Positions 39,593-48,996 of a stretch of DNA of 64,000 nucleotides are shown here, in pieces. Under the pieces are notes generated by a model. The model worked only from the letters and a program-made list of their open reading frames with translations. It was not told the DNA's origin and made no database searches. Both the position numbers and the translations under genes were made by a program. The stretch comes from Lacticaseibacillus sharpeae JCM 1186 = DSM 20505 (GTDB taxonomy: Bacteria; Bacillota; Bacilli; Lactobacillales; Lactobacillaceae). Positions within the stretch are counted from its first letter, which is position 1, and each line of letters starts with the position of its first letter. Where the stretch lies: NCBI RefSeq assembly GCF_001436225.1, contig NZ_AYYO01000011.1:25894-89893 (forward strand), written 5' to 3'.

Positions 39593-39613
39593 TGTGTTCT
39601 GAACACACGTGTG
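39593..39613. promoter_or_regulatory. Compound palindrome before cshA
   Basis: TGTGTTC-T-GAACACA (39593-39607) overlaps CACACGTGTG (39604-39613). Both are perfect inverted repeats located 42-62 nt before the helicase start, in a leader of about 170 nt. Could be a protein site or an RNA hairpin; no owner known. Confidence 0.4.
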
Positions 39614-39654
39614 CGTTATTTTAGGCGATACGTGCACAAACAGGAGGAATCTTT

Positions 39655-41235
39655 TTGAAATTTGCTGAACTTGGTCTCGACCAGGAGTTGCTGAACGCCG
39701 TTGAACGTTCCGGTTTTGAAGAAGCAACGCCAATTCAGGCCCAGACCATTCCGCTCGTACTCAGCGGCAAGGATGTTATCGGTCAGGCCCAGACGGGTAC
39801 CGGTAAGACTGCCGCATTCGGTTTGCCATTGCTCCAGAGCATTGACACCGAAGACCGTTCCATTCAGGCGCTGGTTATTTCCCCAACGCGTGAACTCGCT
39901 ATTCAGACCCAGGAAGAACTCTACCGTCTTGGCCGCGACAAGCACGCCAAGGTCCAGGCTGTTTATGGTGGGGCCGACATTCGCCGTCAGATTCGCGGCT
40001 TGTCTGACCACCCCCAGATCCTGGTTGGGACTCCTGGTCGTCTGCTCGACCACATTAACCGCCACACCGTCAAGTTGGGCCAACTCAAAACCCTGGTGCT
40101 CGATGAAGCCGACGAAATGCTCGACATGGGCTTCGTTGAAGACATCGAAAGCATCGCGGCGCAGGCACCAGTTGACCGTCAGACCCTGCTCTTCTCCGCA
40201 ACGATGCCTGGTCCAATCATGAACATCACCAAGAAGTTCATGCGCGAACCAATCACCGTGAAGATTAAGAGTAAGGAACTGACCGCTGACACCGTTGAAC
40301 AGTTCTACGTTCGCGCTAAGGACTACGAGAAGTTCGACATCATGACCCGCATCTTTGACGTGCAGGCACCTGAATTGGCACTGATCTTCGGCCGCACGAA
40401 GCGTCGTGTCGACGAACTGACCAAGGGCCTCCAGGCACGTGGTTACAAGGCTGAAGGTATCCACGGGGACCTCACCCAGCAGAAGCGGATGCAGGTTCTG
40501 CGTCAGTTCAAGGCTGGGGAGCTCGACTTCCTCGTTGCGACCGACGTAGCTGCCCGTGGGCTGGACATTTCCGGTGTCACCCACGTATACAACTACGACA
40601 TTCCGCAGGACCCAGACAGCTACGTCCACCGTATTGGGCGGACGGGCCGTGCCGGTAAGTCCGGTACGTCTGTCACTTTCGTTGCGCCTAACGAAATCGA
40701 CTACCTGCACACCATTGAGGACCTCACCAAGAAGCGGATGCTGCCCCTCAAGCCACCAACGGAAGCTGAAGCCTTCAAGGGCCAGATGGCAACCGCACTG
40801 GCAACGGTTAAGGAACAGCTTGGTGCTGACGACCTCGACCGGTTCGCGGACGACGCGAAGGACCTGCTTGAAGAATACACGCCAGAACAGCTGGTGATGG
40901 CTTACCTGAAGGCCGTGGCCCCAGATGACGCATCTAGCGTACCCGTTAAGATTACGCCAGAACGTCCTCTGCCTAGTCACCGTGGTCGCGGCGGCTACCG
41001 CGGTGGTAACCGGAACGGCGGTCGTGGCGGTTACCGTGGCGGCAACCGGAGCAACTCTGACCGTGGTGGTTACCGCGGCCGCAGCAACTCCGATCGCGGC
41101 AATGACCGTAATCGCGACGGCAAGCGTCGTTTTGACGACCGAGACCACCGTGGCGGCCGGGACTCCCGTGATGGGGGCAAGGGCGGCTACCGTGGCGGTA
41201 ACAAGCGCGAATACTCCCGCAACAAGAAGGACTAA
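39655..41235 (+). CDS. cshA: DEAD-box RNA helicase CshA
   Basis: A 526-residue RNA helicase. Q motif (GFEEATPIQAQTIPLVL), motif I AQTGTGKT, motif II VLDEADEM, SAT in LLFSATMPG and motif VI HRIGRTGRAG are in order. The C-terminal 110 residues are basic Gly-Arg-Asn-Asp repeats of RGG type that bind RNA. CshA acts in mRNA decay and ribosome assembly, mainly in the cold. The start is TTG at 39655, 7 nt after AGGAGG. The long leader suggests post-transcriptional control. Confidence 0.96.
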   Translation: MKFAELGLDQELLNAVERSGFEEATPIQAQTIPLVLSGKDVIGQAQTGTGKTAAFGLPLLQSIDTEDRSIQALVISPTRELAIQTQEELYRLGRDKHAKVQAVYGGADIRRQIRGLSDHPQILVGTPGRLLDHINRHTVKLGQLKTLVLDEADEMLDMGFVEDIESIAAQAPVDRQTLLFSATMPGPIMNITKKFMREPITVKIKSKELTADTVEQFYVRAKDYEKFDIMTRIFDVQAPELALIFGRTKRRVDELTKGLQARGYKAEGIHGDLTQQKRMQVLRQFKAGELDFLVATDVAARGLDISGVTHVYNYDIPQDPDSYVHRIGRTGRAGKSGTSVTFVAPNEIDYLHTIEDLTKKRMLPLKPPTEAEAFKGQMATALATVKEQLGADDLDRFADDAKDLLEEYTPEQLVMAYLKAVAPDDASSVPVKITPERPLPSHRGRGGYRGGNRNGGRGGYRGGNRSNSDRGGYRGRSNSDRGNDRNRDGKRRFDDRDHRGGRDSRDGGKGGYRGGNKREYSRNKKD

Positions 41236-41247
41236 TAACGCGTAGGC

Positions 41248-41286
41248 AAAAGGCCCGTGCACATTCACGTTGTGCACGGGCCTTTT
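41248..41286 (+). terminator. Terminator of cshA
   Basis: A perfect 15-bp stem AAAAGGCCCGTGCAC with its complement, ending in TTTT. Confidence 0.95.
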
Positions 41287-41514
41287 GTGTACCTAACCGT
41301 AATTTTTGGGCCAGCAAATCTTGGCAGCACGCCAAAATACATTAGCTTTTAGTCATTTACGCATTATTTTTTCTGAAACTTACTATGCAAAGTGGACGGG
41401 ATTAGCTAAACTGTTAAGTAGTGTTTTTCGTGCTGCGGCGTGGCCCAGCGGATGATTGCCGGATGGCGGCAATCAATAACGAAACTGAATTAAGTGAAAG
41501 ACGAGGATTTATAC

Positions 41515-41862
41515 ATGGAAATCGATAACAACCAGCTCGTGCAGCGGTACATGAAGCTCCAGAGCGCTAACCGCCCCTACTTCTTGGCCGTGAAGGAATA
41601 CATCGACCTGCAGATTGGCAAGTTGTACAAGCACCTGGAAACGAGCTTCCAGGACACCGTGACGCTGTCAATCATGGACGCCGTGGAATACGCTGAAGGT
41701 AAGGGCCAGAAGCTGCCCCTCAACTGCAACGCAACCCTGGCAACCCAGAACTACATCTTCAAGTGCCTGGACAACCTGGGGATTCTCGTCGAAGGGAACC
41801 ACGCTGCCCGTGATATCATCATCGGCAAGCTGAACTTCGAAAACCGCGCCCGTTACATCTAA
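41515..41862 (+). CDS. Uncharacterised 115-residue protein
   Basis: A small soluble, largely helical protein (NNQLVQRYMKLQSANRPYFL, VEYAEGKGQKLPLNCNATL, YIFKCLDNLGILVEG). There is no recognised domain. ACGAGGA precedes the ATG at 41515. It is monocistronic with its own terminator, and its codon choice resembles well expressed neighbours, so it is likely a real conserved gene. Function unknown. Confidence 0.75.
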   Translation: MEIDNNQLVQRYMKLQSANRPYFLAVKEYIDLQIGKLYKHLETSFQDTVTLSIMDAVEYAEGKGQKLPLNCNATLATQNYIFKCLDNLGILVEGNHAARDIIIGKLNFENRARYI

Positions 41863-41877
41863 TAAATCGACGAATTG

Positions 41878-41904
41878 ACCACTTCTCCTGGAGTGGTCTT
41901 TTTT
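41878..41904 (+). terminator. Terminator of the 115-residue protein gene
   Basis: GACCACT, 7-nt loop, AGTGGTC and six T. Confidence 0.9.
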
Positions 41905-41929
41905 GTTCCTTTTGATTGCAAATTGAAGG

Positions 41930-41981
41930 TTGACAAAAAGTAAGTCCCGGATTATTCTTAACTGGTTAATTAACCGGTTAA
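41930..41981 (+). promoter_or_regulatory. adc promoter with two AdcR boxes
   Basis: TTGACA (41930-41935), 17-nt spacer, TATTCT (41953-41958). TTAACTGGTTAA (41958-41969) and TTAACCGGTTAA (41970-41981) abut each other, and both fit the streptococcal AdcR consensus TTAACNNGTTAA. They cover the -10 edge and the transcript start, so zinc-loaded AdcR would block initiation. Confidence 0.92.
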
Positions 41982-42009
41982 CTAAATAAAATTAACGGGA
42001 GAAAATATT

Positions 42010-42891
42010 TTGAAGAAGAAAACTTGGATTGGCCTGGCAGCGGGTTTGGTGTTAGTCGGGTTAGCCATTGGTTGTGGCTGGCACCAGCAGCAGAGTCGTA
42101 AACAGGCACGACCACAGATTGTCGCAAGTCTCGATTTTTACGGTGAAATCACCCAGGCGGTCGCTGGTAATGATGCAGATGTGACCACAATTATTCACAG
42201 TACGAGGATTGATCCCCATGATTATGAACCAACTGCGAGCGTGGCCCGCAAGTTCAGTGAGGCTGACCTCGTGGTGAATAATGGTGCCGGCTATGATACT
42301 TGGAGCACGCGATTCGCACATCAGGTCAAGGTGCCCATGATAACGGTCGCTAAGTTGCTTAACTACCGCACCGGGGCCAACGAGCATCTGTGGTTTCGGC
42401 CAGACATGGCACGCAAACTGACAGATGCGTTGGTGCACAAGTTGAGCGCCCTGGATTCTAAACATCGGCACGCGTATGAGCGACGCGGTCAAGAATATTT
42501 ACAGAAGCTGCAATCATTAACTAGTCTGCAGCACCTGGCGCGCACCAAGTTACGCGGAGTTCATTACCTGACAACCGAACCAGTTTACGACAACACGTTA
42601 ACTAGGTTGGGGGCGCAGTCACAACTGCCGGATTTCGCGAACGCGGTTGAGGAAGAAACCGACCCGCGCGCCAGTGATATTAAGACATGGCACAAGTTGA
42701 TCCGCAAGCGGCAGGTGGCCTTTGTGATTAATAATCCGCAGAACAGCAGTAAAACCGTGGAGCAAGCCATCGCGGATGCTAAGAAGTACCACGTGCCGGT
42801 GATCAACGTGACTGAAACTAAACCCGCGCACACGACGTACATTGCCTGGCAAAAGGCACTGCTGCGGGAAGTGATGCGGACGCTTAATTGA
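42010..42891 (+). CDS. adcA: Zinc ABC transporter substrate-binding lipoprotein
   Basis: A 293-residue extracellular binding protein of the metal (A-I) cluster. A signal helix ends at LAIGC, with Cys22 as the probable lipid anchor. Metal-binding His are in DPHDYEPT (His70) and NEHLWF (His126). The His-rich loop and the C-terminal ZinT domain of streptococcal AdcA are absent, so it is a short form. TTG at 42010 is the start behind GGGAGAAAA. First gene of the zinc operon under AdcR boxes. Confidence 0.92.
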   Translation: MKKKTWIGLAAGLVLVGLAIGCGWHQQQSRKQARPQIVASLDFYGEITQAVAGNDADVTTIIHSTRIDPHDYEPTASVARKFSEADLVVNNGAGYDTWSTRFAHQVKVPMITVAKLLNYRTGANEHLWFRPDMARKLTDALVHKLSALDSKHRHAYERRGQEYLQKLQSLTSLQHLARTKLRGVHYLTTEPVYDNTLTRLGAQSQLPDFANAVEEETDPRASDIKTWHKLIRKRQVAFVINNPQNSSKTVEQAIADAKKYHVPVINVTETKPAHTTYIAWQKALLREVMRTLN

Positions 42892-42961
42892 TTAGGATGC
42901 ATGCGCAGAGCTGTCTTTCAGTTATAATGAGATTATCAATTACTGAAGCGAGGACAGTGCG

Positions 42962-43417
42962 ATGGATAACCAGTACACGAATCAATTAGCAACATTCATC
43001 AATGATATTCGGGGGATGCTCCCGGAGAATTCCCGTGAATTGTTACTTGGTGGTAGCGGTAGTCAGTTAACCGGTACGCAGGGCCATGTGCTGATGCTAC
43101 TGGCAGATACGCCCGCAATGACCAATGGTGAACTGGCGAAAGCGCTGAGTGTGTCGCAGGCGGCCGTGACGAAGGCAATGCGCGGTTTAAGCACGGCTGA
43201 CCCTGCATTAGCCGTGGCAACGGTGGATGCCCGTGACGCGCGCGTGAAGGCTTGGTCGCTGACCGATGCTGGCCAATCGTATGCGGCCGCACACCGGCAG
43301 CGTCACGCTGAAACGGCAGCGGCGTATGCAGAGATTCTGGATGAATTCAGCGAGTCGGAACAGGCAACAATCAGTCGTTTCCTGACGGTTTTACTGAAAC
43401 GACTGCAGGAAGAATAG
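42962..43417 (+). CDS. adcR: Zinc-responsive MarR-family repressor AdcR
   Basis: A 151-residue MarR-type regulator with winged helix (TNGELAKALSVSQAAVTKAMRGL, wing DARDARVKAWSLTDAG). AdcR binds TTAACNNGTTAA when loaded with Zn2+ and represses uptake genes. Identity rests on its place inside the adc operon and on the operator pair in front of that operon. GCGAGGAC precedes the ATG. Autoregulation follows from the layout. Confidence 0.93.
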   Translation: MDNQYTNQLATFINDIRGMLPENSRELLLGGSGSQLTGTQGHVLMLLADTPAMTNGELAKALSVSQAAVTKAMRGLSTADPALAVATVDARDARVKAWSLTDAGQSYAAAHRQRHAETAAAYAEILDEFSESEQATISRFLTVLLKRLQEE

Positions 43418-43460
43418 TGCACCGCAGGACCTAACTGCGGTGCGCGGTTAGGATAATGTG

Positions 43461-44111
43461 ATGCGAAATATATTAACGGTGAGCGGCGTTGGCATCCGCA
43501 TGGGTGAACGCCTGCTCTATTCTGGTGTGGATTTGACCTTGCACCAGGGTGAAACACTGGCATTAACTGGTGAGAACGGGGTGGGTAAAACCACACTTGT
43601 GCGGGCCATCATGGGCCAGTTGACGCCCACTTATGGGCAAATCATCTGGCCGGCGGGAATGCCTGTAATCAGCTACGTGCCGCAGTACCGCGCCGAGGCG
43701 GATGCCTTTGGCCTGCGGATTAGGGATTTCGTCGCGCTCAGTTTTGACCACGGCCTTTTGCCCTGGCTGCGCCAAGTGGAACGTGACCGATTGGCCGCAG
43801 TGCTCAGGCGAACGGGTTTGACCAAAATTGGCAATCGCCGCATTGATACCGCTTCTGGTGGTGAGCGGCAACGCGCATACTTGGCTCAAGCGTTGTTGCG
43901 CAACCCACAGTTACTCATTTTGGACGAAGCCACGGCGAACTTGGACACACACGCGAAGTTCCAATTGATGGATCTGGTGCAAGAGGAGCAAAAGCGTAGT
44001 CAGTTAAGCGTGCTGATGGTGAGCCACGACCCAGAGATTGTTAAGCAGTATGCCGACGTGACGGTTCATCTAGCTCCGGACGCCAAGCGAATGGAGGCGG
44101 ATCATGTTTAG
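43461..44111 (+). CDS. adcC: Zinc ABC transporter ATPase
   Basis: A 216-residue ATPase: Walker A GENGVGKTT, signature SGGERQR, Walker B LLILDEAT, then the switch His in MVSHD. It powers zinc import through AdcB. ATG at 43461 is chosen over the GTG one codon earlier. Its end overlaps adcB by 8 bp. Confidence 0.95.
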   Translation: MRNILTVSGVGIRMGERLLYSGVDLTLHQGETLALTGENGVGKTTLVRAIMGQLTPTYGQIIWPAGMPVISYVPQYRAEADAFGLRIRDFVALSFDHGLLPWLRQVERDRLAAVLRRTGLTKIGNRRIDTASGGERQRAYLAQALLRNPQLLILDEATANLDTHAKFQLMDLVQEEQKRSQLSVLMVSHDPEIVKQYADVTVHLAPDAKRMEADHV

Positions 44112-44889
44112 CTTTCCGTTCATGCAAAACGCGTTTGTCGTTGGCACATTAATCGCAATTGTGAGTGGTGCACTTGGCGTGTTCGTGGTTGCACGGCAAA
44201 TGGCGTTCTTAACGCACGTGCTGGGGGAAATCGGGTTTGCTGGTGCAGCGTTTGGCCTGTTCATGTCGTGGTCGCCGCTAGTTGGGATGGCACTGTTCAC
44301 AACCGCAGCTGCCACCATGGTGGGTCAGCTCGGGGCCAAACAGCGCCACGCCGACGCTGTGATTGCGACCGTCAGCTCCGTCGCAATCGGTCTAGGTGTG
44401 GCGTTTCTCGCGCTGGCGCACAAGAATGCGAGTGCCGCCACCAGCATTCTTTTCGGTTCCATCTTCAGCATTGACCACGAAAATGTCTTGCAGGTGTGCG
44501 GGCTGTCCGTCATCGTTTTGGCGCTGCTCGTTCTGATATTCCGGCCACTACGCCATTACGCCTTTGATTTTGCGACCGCCCAATATACCATCAAACATGT
44601 TGATCTCCTCGGAATTGTGTTCTTGGTGTTAATGGCTTTAACCGTGGCCGTTTCCGCTCAGATTGTGGGCTCGCTACTCATCTTCATCCTGATGACCATC
44701 CCGGCGAGCGCGGCCCTGCGGTGGGGTGGCAGCCCGCAAGCGATGGTTGGTCGATCCGTGTTCTTTGCGCTTCTTGGCGTATGGTCTGCGCTGGTGCTCG
44801 CATACGTGACCGATATGCCGGTGAGCTTCTTCATCGCGATGATTGAAGCGGGCATCTATCTGGTGACACTGGCGTTAACGCGGGCATAA
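44104..44889 (+). CDS. adcB: Zinc ABC transporter permease
   Basis: A 261-residue membrane subunit of the ABC-3 family with seven to eight helices (FVVARQMAFLTHVLGEIGFAG, SLLIFILMTIPASAAL). Starts inside adcC behind GGAGGCGG and ends the operon. Confidence 0.95.
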   Translation: MFSFPFMQNAFVVGTLIAIVSGALGVFVVARQMAFLTHVLGEIGFAGAAFGLFMSWSPLVGMALFTTAAATMVGQLGAKQRHADAVIATVSSVAIGLGVAFLALAHKNASAATSILFGSIFSIDHENVLQVCGLSVIVLALLVLIFRPLRHYAFDFATAQYTIKHVDLLGIVFLVLMALTVAVSAQIVGSLLIFILMTIPASAALRWGGSPQAMVGRSVFFALLGVWSALVLAYVTDMPVSFFIAMIEAGIYLVTLALTRA

Positions 44890-44891
44890 AA

Positions 44892-44940
44892 AAATGGGGC
44901 GTATGACATGCAATGGTTGCATGTCATACGCCCCATTTAT
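44892..44940. terminator. Very long perfect-stem terminator between adcB and the P-type ATPase gene
   Basis: A perfect 22-bp inverted repeat (44892-44913 with 44917-44938) with a 3-nt loop. It serves both convergent genes. Confidence 0.93.
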
Positions 44941-44956
44941 ATTTGGACTGAATTCG

Positions 44957-47287
44957 TTAATGCCGCCAGTTGATTTTGGCCAAAATCCGCCGACCGAGGA
45001 ACTCTTGCAGCGCCAGGTAAACCGGCACGGTCGAAGCGGCCAACGGCGCGTAGATGAGAAACAGGTGCCAGTCCCAGAGGTTACTCAGGGAGAACAGCGG
45101 GTTGACCACGAAGAAGACGCCAAACAGTGCCAGGCCGACGATGACGACCATGGCGAACTTGTAGCGGTTAAATGGTCGGGATACACGAAACAGCACGTTG
45201 TACGAGACACAGCCAATCAGCAGCGCGACGATGGTGCCGGTCTGGGCGAACGGAATGTGCCAGAGTGATTCAAGCCAAGTGAGTCCCAGGGTGTAGATGA
45301 CAATCGCCAGCGCGGCCGGGGCGGCAAAGGTCATGACTTTCTGCAGGAACTGGCCGGTGACGCGGGCGAAGTTCGGTTCGAGCGTCAGGAAGAATGACGG
45401 AATCGCTACGGCTGCTGCGGAGACGGGGGTCAGGTAGATGGGCACGATGGGGTAGTCCATGTTGAGGAAAATGAAGATTGCCGCCAGTGCCGCGGAGTAC
45501 ATCGTCTTGATCAGGTAGAGGGAGGCGACGGATTCGATGTTGTTGATGACCCGCCGGCCTTCGTTCAATACGCCGGTCATCGCGTCGAAGTTGGAGTCGA
45601 GGAGGACAAAATCCGCGATGGCACTCGCCGCGTCGGAGCCGCTGGCCATAGCGATGGCGCAGTCTGCCTGGCGCATGGCGAGTACGTCGTTGACCCCATC
45701 CCCGGTCATGGCAACGGTGTGGCCGTTGTCCTGGTGAGCGGCAATCAGCGCACGCTTTTGCTGGGGTGTGACGCGGCCGAAGACGGTGTAGTTCGCCATC
45801 AGCTGGTGGAAATCGGCATCGTCAGGGATGGTTGCCATGTTCACGTACTTGTCGGCGCCCGCAATCTGTGCCTGTTTGGCCACGTTGGCCACGGTGACGG
45901 GATTGTCCCCCGAGATGACTTTGAGGGACACGTCCTGCTTGGCAAAAAAACCAAGGGTATCAATCGCGGTTGGGCGCAATTCGTCGGCGATGGTGATGAT
46001 ACCGACTGGTTCCGGCGCGGTTAACGGGGTAGTTAGGGCGCGGGCCTTGCCGACCACTAGTACCCGCAGCCCACTGGCGGCCGCTTGGTGGATGGTGGTT
46101 TGCATGTCCTGAGGTAGACCGTCCGGGAAGGTGAATTCTGGTGCGCCGATGAAGTAGTTGTTGCCGTCACTGAAGCTGGCCCCCGACCACTTACGCGCGG
46201 AGCTAAACGGCACTGTGGCCGTGACTGTAGCGAATGTCGGTTGGTTAATCTTACTTTTGATGGCCAGTGCCGTTTCGTTATCGTCATTAAGTGCATATAC
46301 GACCGCCGCCGCAATTTGTTCGACGTCGTGTTGCTGGTACTTGCCGGTACTTTGAATCTGATTAACCGAGAGCTTGCCGCTGGTAATCGTCCCGGTTTTG
46401 TCCAGACAAATGGTGTCTACACGGGCGAGGGCTTCGATCGCGGTCAGGGAGCGCACCAGCACGCGTTTGCGGCCCAGGTTCAGGCTCGAAACGGCCAAAG
46501 CGACGTTCGTGAGCAGTACCAGCCCTTCCGGAATCATGCCAATCATGGCGGCGCTGGTGGTTAAGATGGCGCGGTTGTAATCCCCACGGCGGAAGAAGGA
46601 GACGGCAAAGAGGGCGACACCGAGGGGGATGAGCACCCAGGTCAGAATCTGGATGATACGGTTGATGGTGGCCAGTAGCTGGCTGGTACCAACCTTTTCA
46701 GCCTTGGCTTCAAGTGCGAGTTTGGCGGCGAAGGTTTCCTGGCCGACGCGGGTTACCACCATCTCGGTGTGGCCGGCAACGACAAAGCTCCCGGAAAGTA
46801 GCTTGTCGCCCGGAACCTTACTGATGGCGTTGGGCTCGCCGGTGAGCGGGCTCTCGTCGATTTCGACGTGGCTTGTGCCAATCACCGTGCCGTCGACCAC
46901 AAGCTGGTCGCCGCGGCGCAGAAGCAGCACGTCACCGTCAACGATTTGGTCTTGCGGAATCATTTGTTCCTGACCGTTGCGGCGCACGCGGGCTTGGGCT
47001 TGGTTCAGGATGGTCAAGGAATCCAATTGCTTTTTCGCCCGGATTTCCTGGAACGTCCCGATGGCAGTGTTCACAATCGCCACGCCGAGGAAGAGTAAGT
47101 TGGTGTAACTGCCGGTGGTGAAAATCAGGGCGCCAAGGATGACGTTGACCAAGTTGAAGAGGGTGAACGTGTTGCTGGCGATGATTTGGCTGACGGACCG
47201 GGTTAATGGCGATAACGTCGTGTTGACCTGACCCGCCTGAATTTTCTGGTTCACTTCCGCACTAGTTAATCCTGAGCTTGTAGTCAA
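44957..47287 (-). CDS. P-type cation ATPase, CtpE-like (calcium or related)
   Basis: A 776-residue P-type ATPase. The A-domain loop ESPLTGEP, phosphorylation site CLDKTGTIT and hinge TGDGVNDVLAMRQADCAIAM are intact. The helix before the site reads AAMIGMIPEGLVLLTNVALA, with the PEGL motif. The pattern of PEGLVL plus ARVDTICLDKTGT is closest in my knowledge to CtpE, the mycobacterial calcium transporter, rather than to heavy-metal pumps (no CPx motif). TTG at 47287 follows AAAGGG and GAGGAA. Substrate uncertain. Confidence 0.9.
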   Translation of the reverse strand: MTTSSGLTSAEVNQKIQAGQVNTTLSPLTRSVSQIIASNTFTLFNLVNVILGALIFTTGSYTNLLFLGVAIVNTAIGTFQEIRAKKQLDSLTILNQAQARVRRNGQEQMIPQDQIVDGDVLLLRRGDQLVVDGTVIGTSHVEIDESPLTGEPNAISKVPGDKLLSGSFVVAGHTEMVVTRVGQETFAAKLALEAKAEKVGTSQLLATINRIIQILTWVLIPLGVALFAVSFFRRGDYNRAILTTSAAMIGMIPEGLVLLTNVALAVSSLNLGRKRVLVRSLTAIEALARVDTICLDKTGTITSGKLSVNQIQSTGKYQQHDVEQIAAAVVYALNDDNETALAIKSKINQPTFATVTATVPFSSARKWSGASFSDGNNYFIGAPEFTFPDGLPQDMQTTIHQAAASGLRVLVVGKARALTTPLTAPEPVGIITIADELRPTAIDTLGFFAKQDVSLKVISGDNPVTVANVAKQAQIAGADKYVNMATIPDDADFHQLMANYTVFGRVTPQQKRALIAAHQDNGHTVAMTGDGVNDVLAMRQADCAIAMASGSDAASAIADFVLLDSNFDAMTGVLNEGRRVINNIESVASLYLIKTMYSAALAAIFIFLNMDYPIVPIYLTPVSAAAVAIPSFFLTLEPNFARVTGQFLQKVMTFAAPAALAIVIYTLGLTWLESLWHIPFAQTGTIVALLIGCVSYNVLFRVSRPFNRYKFAMVVIVGLALFGVFFVVNPLFSLSNLWDWHLFLIYAPLAASTVPVYLALQEFLGRRILAKINWRH

Positions 47288-47464
47288 TTCCTCACGCCCT
47301 TTCTGCGCTGCTTGTATATTATTATTGTACTGGTTTGGCGGGGGAAAAGGGACACGAGACGGAGATTTAGACGAAATCTTAAGTGGTGGTTGTCACGACT
47401 TAAGTCTTGTTCAGCCGCAGACGGTGCGCGATAATGTTCACAATACATACTTGGAGGGAATACT

Positions 47465-48376
47465 ATGCCAAAAACAAATCCACAGGGGACACGCTTTGTC
47501 ACCTTGAGTAACGGTTATCACCTTTGGACCCAGACGAACGGGACGGGTGATATTCAATTGCTCACGCTACATGGCGGACCTGGGGGGACCAACGAAGTGT
47601 TCGAGAACTTCGGTGCGCGCCTGGCTAAATACGGCGTCCAGGTGAGCCGTTACGATCAGCTCGGTTCGTGGTTCTCTGACCAACCAGACTTCACGGACCC
47701 CGAAAACCGCAAGAAGTTCCTGAACATCGATTATTACCTGGATGAAGTGGAGGAAGTGCGCAAACAGCTCGGTCTCGACAACTTCTTCCTTCTCGGGCAG
47801 TCGTGGGGCGGGGTGCTCGCCATCGAGTACGCGCTCAAATACGGGCAGCACCTGCGCGGCCTGATTCTGAGCTCGATGATTGACAACCTTGACGAGTATA
47901 TTGTGAACATCAACGCAATCCGTGAGCAAATGTTCAGTGCGGACGAGGTGGCGTACATGCAGCAGTGTGAAGCAGATCACAACTTCAACGACCCACATTA
48001 CGTTGCGCTTGTGGCCCAGCTGGGTGAGAATTACCTGCACCACCAAAGCGACCCGCAGCCACGGCACTTGATTAGTACCATGGGCACGCCCGTTTATAAC
48101 TACTTCCAGGGGGACAACGAATTCGTGATGGTCGGTGCGCTGAAGGACTGGGATCGACGTGGCGACCTGCAGCAGATTACCGTGCCCACGTACCTGACGT
48201 TCGGCGGCCACGAAACGATGCCGCTCACGGCCGCCCGGCGGATGGCGGCCGAATTGCCGAACAGCCGGTTGCACATCACCCCAGATGCGGGGCACGGGCA
48301 GATGCTCGATAATCCGGACGATTACTTCGCGGGTCTCGGCGACTTCTTGACGGATGTCACCACAGGCAAGATATAG
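47465..48376 (+). CDS. pepI: Proline iminopeptidase-type alpha/beta hydrolase
   Basis: A 303-residue peptidase of family S33. HGGPGG near residue 37 is the oxyanion motif, GQSWGG holds the nucleophile Ser, and the C-terminal GHGQM holds the His. It removes N-terminal proline from peptides, part of the lactobacillal proteolytic system. TTGGAGGG precedes the ATG. Related esterases cannot be fully excluded. The acetyltransferase gene follows 12 bp later. Confidence 0.92.
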   Translation: MPKTNPQGTRFVTLSNGYHLWTQTNGTGDIQLLTLHGGPGGTNEVFENFGARLAKYGVQVSRYDQLGSWFSDQPDFTDPENRKKFLNIDYYLDEVEEVRKQLGLDNFFLLGQSWGGVLAIEYALKYGQHLRGLILSSMIDNLDEYIVNINAIREQMFSADEVAYMQQCEADHNFNDPHYVALVAQLGENYLHHQSDPQPRHLISTMGTPVYNYFQGDNEFVMVGALKDWDRRGDLQQITVPTYLTFGGHETMPLTAARRMAAELPNSRLHITPDAGHGQMLDNPDDYFAGLGDFLTDVTTGKI

Positions 48377-48388
48377 TGGGGGTTATTG

Positions 48389-48904
48389 ATGACAAAAATA
48401 TTTGTGCGTAAAGCCACAGTTGCTGATATTCCGGCCATTATGCAGGTGATTGCAGACGCGAAAGCCTTCCTGGCCGGGCAGAACATTGATCAGTGGCAGG
48501 GCGCCTACCCGAACACGGCGGCGGTACAAAAAGACGTCGCGGCGGGGACAGGACGCGTGCTGTGCGTTGATGGCGTTGTTAGCGGCATTGCCAGTCTCAT
48601 TCCGGGGCCGGACCCATTTTACGGGTTTATTGAGGGCGCGGGCTGGTCAACCAACCGCGACTATTTCGCCATCCACCGGTTTGCAATCGGGAATAATGGC
48701 CGCGGTCAGCACCTCAGCCGGCCGTTCATGACGGCTTTACTCAGTGAGCTATACAGCCGCGGCGTTCGCGATGTGCGGGTTGACACCCATCCGGACAACA
48801 AGATTATGCAGCACGTGGTTACGAGCAACGGCTTTGTTCACGTCGGGACGGTCTACCTCGACGAACCGGTGCCGGAACGCTTGGCCTACGAATATATTTT
48901 TTAA
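48389..48904 (+). CDS. GNAT-family N-acetyltransferase
   Basis: A 171-residue acetyltransferase with the family core (IHRFAIGNNGRGQHLSRPFM as motif A, and the DTHPDNKIMQHVVTSNGF region). The QGAYPN stretch near residue 35 is seen in many lactobacillal GNATs of unknown substrate. GTGGGGG precedes the ATG at 48389. It shares a transcript with pepI. Confidence 0.9.
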   Translation: MTKIFVRKATVADIPAIMQVIADAKAFLAGQNIDQWQGAYPNTAAVQKDVAAGTGRVLCVDGVVSGIASLIPGPDPFYGFIEGAGWSTNRDYFAIHRFAIGNNGRGQHLSRPFMTALLSELYSRGVRDVRVDTHPDNKIMQHVVTSNGFVHVGTVYLDEPVPERLAYEYIF

Positions 48905-48914
48905 CCGCAAATAG

Positions 48915-48955
48915 TAAAAACCCCTAACTGTGCAGCTGCACGGCTAGGGGTTTTA
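48915..48955. terminator. Terminator between convergent genes
   Basis: TAAAAACCCCTA pairs with TAGGGGTTTTA, with an inner GTGCAGCTGCAC palindrome. Confidence 0.88.
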
Positions 48956-48996
48956 CTTCAGCTTACTTGTTGATGTTATAATTTAGCCAGTCTGAA

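Noticed and set aside
40975..41230. Repeat array, possible CRISPR
   Set aside because: Repetition comes from Gly-Arg-rich codons at the C-terminus of CshA; no regular spacer layout.
39616..41277. 553-residue minus-strand frame opposite cshA
   Set aside because: It is the mirror of a highly codon-biased helicase gene; no ribosome site, and the sense strand encodes all DEAD-box motifs.
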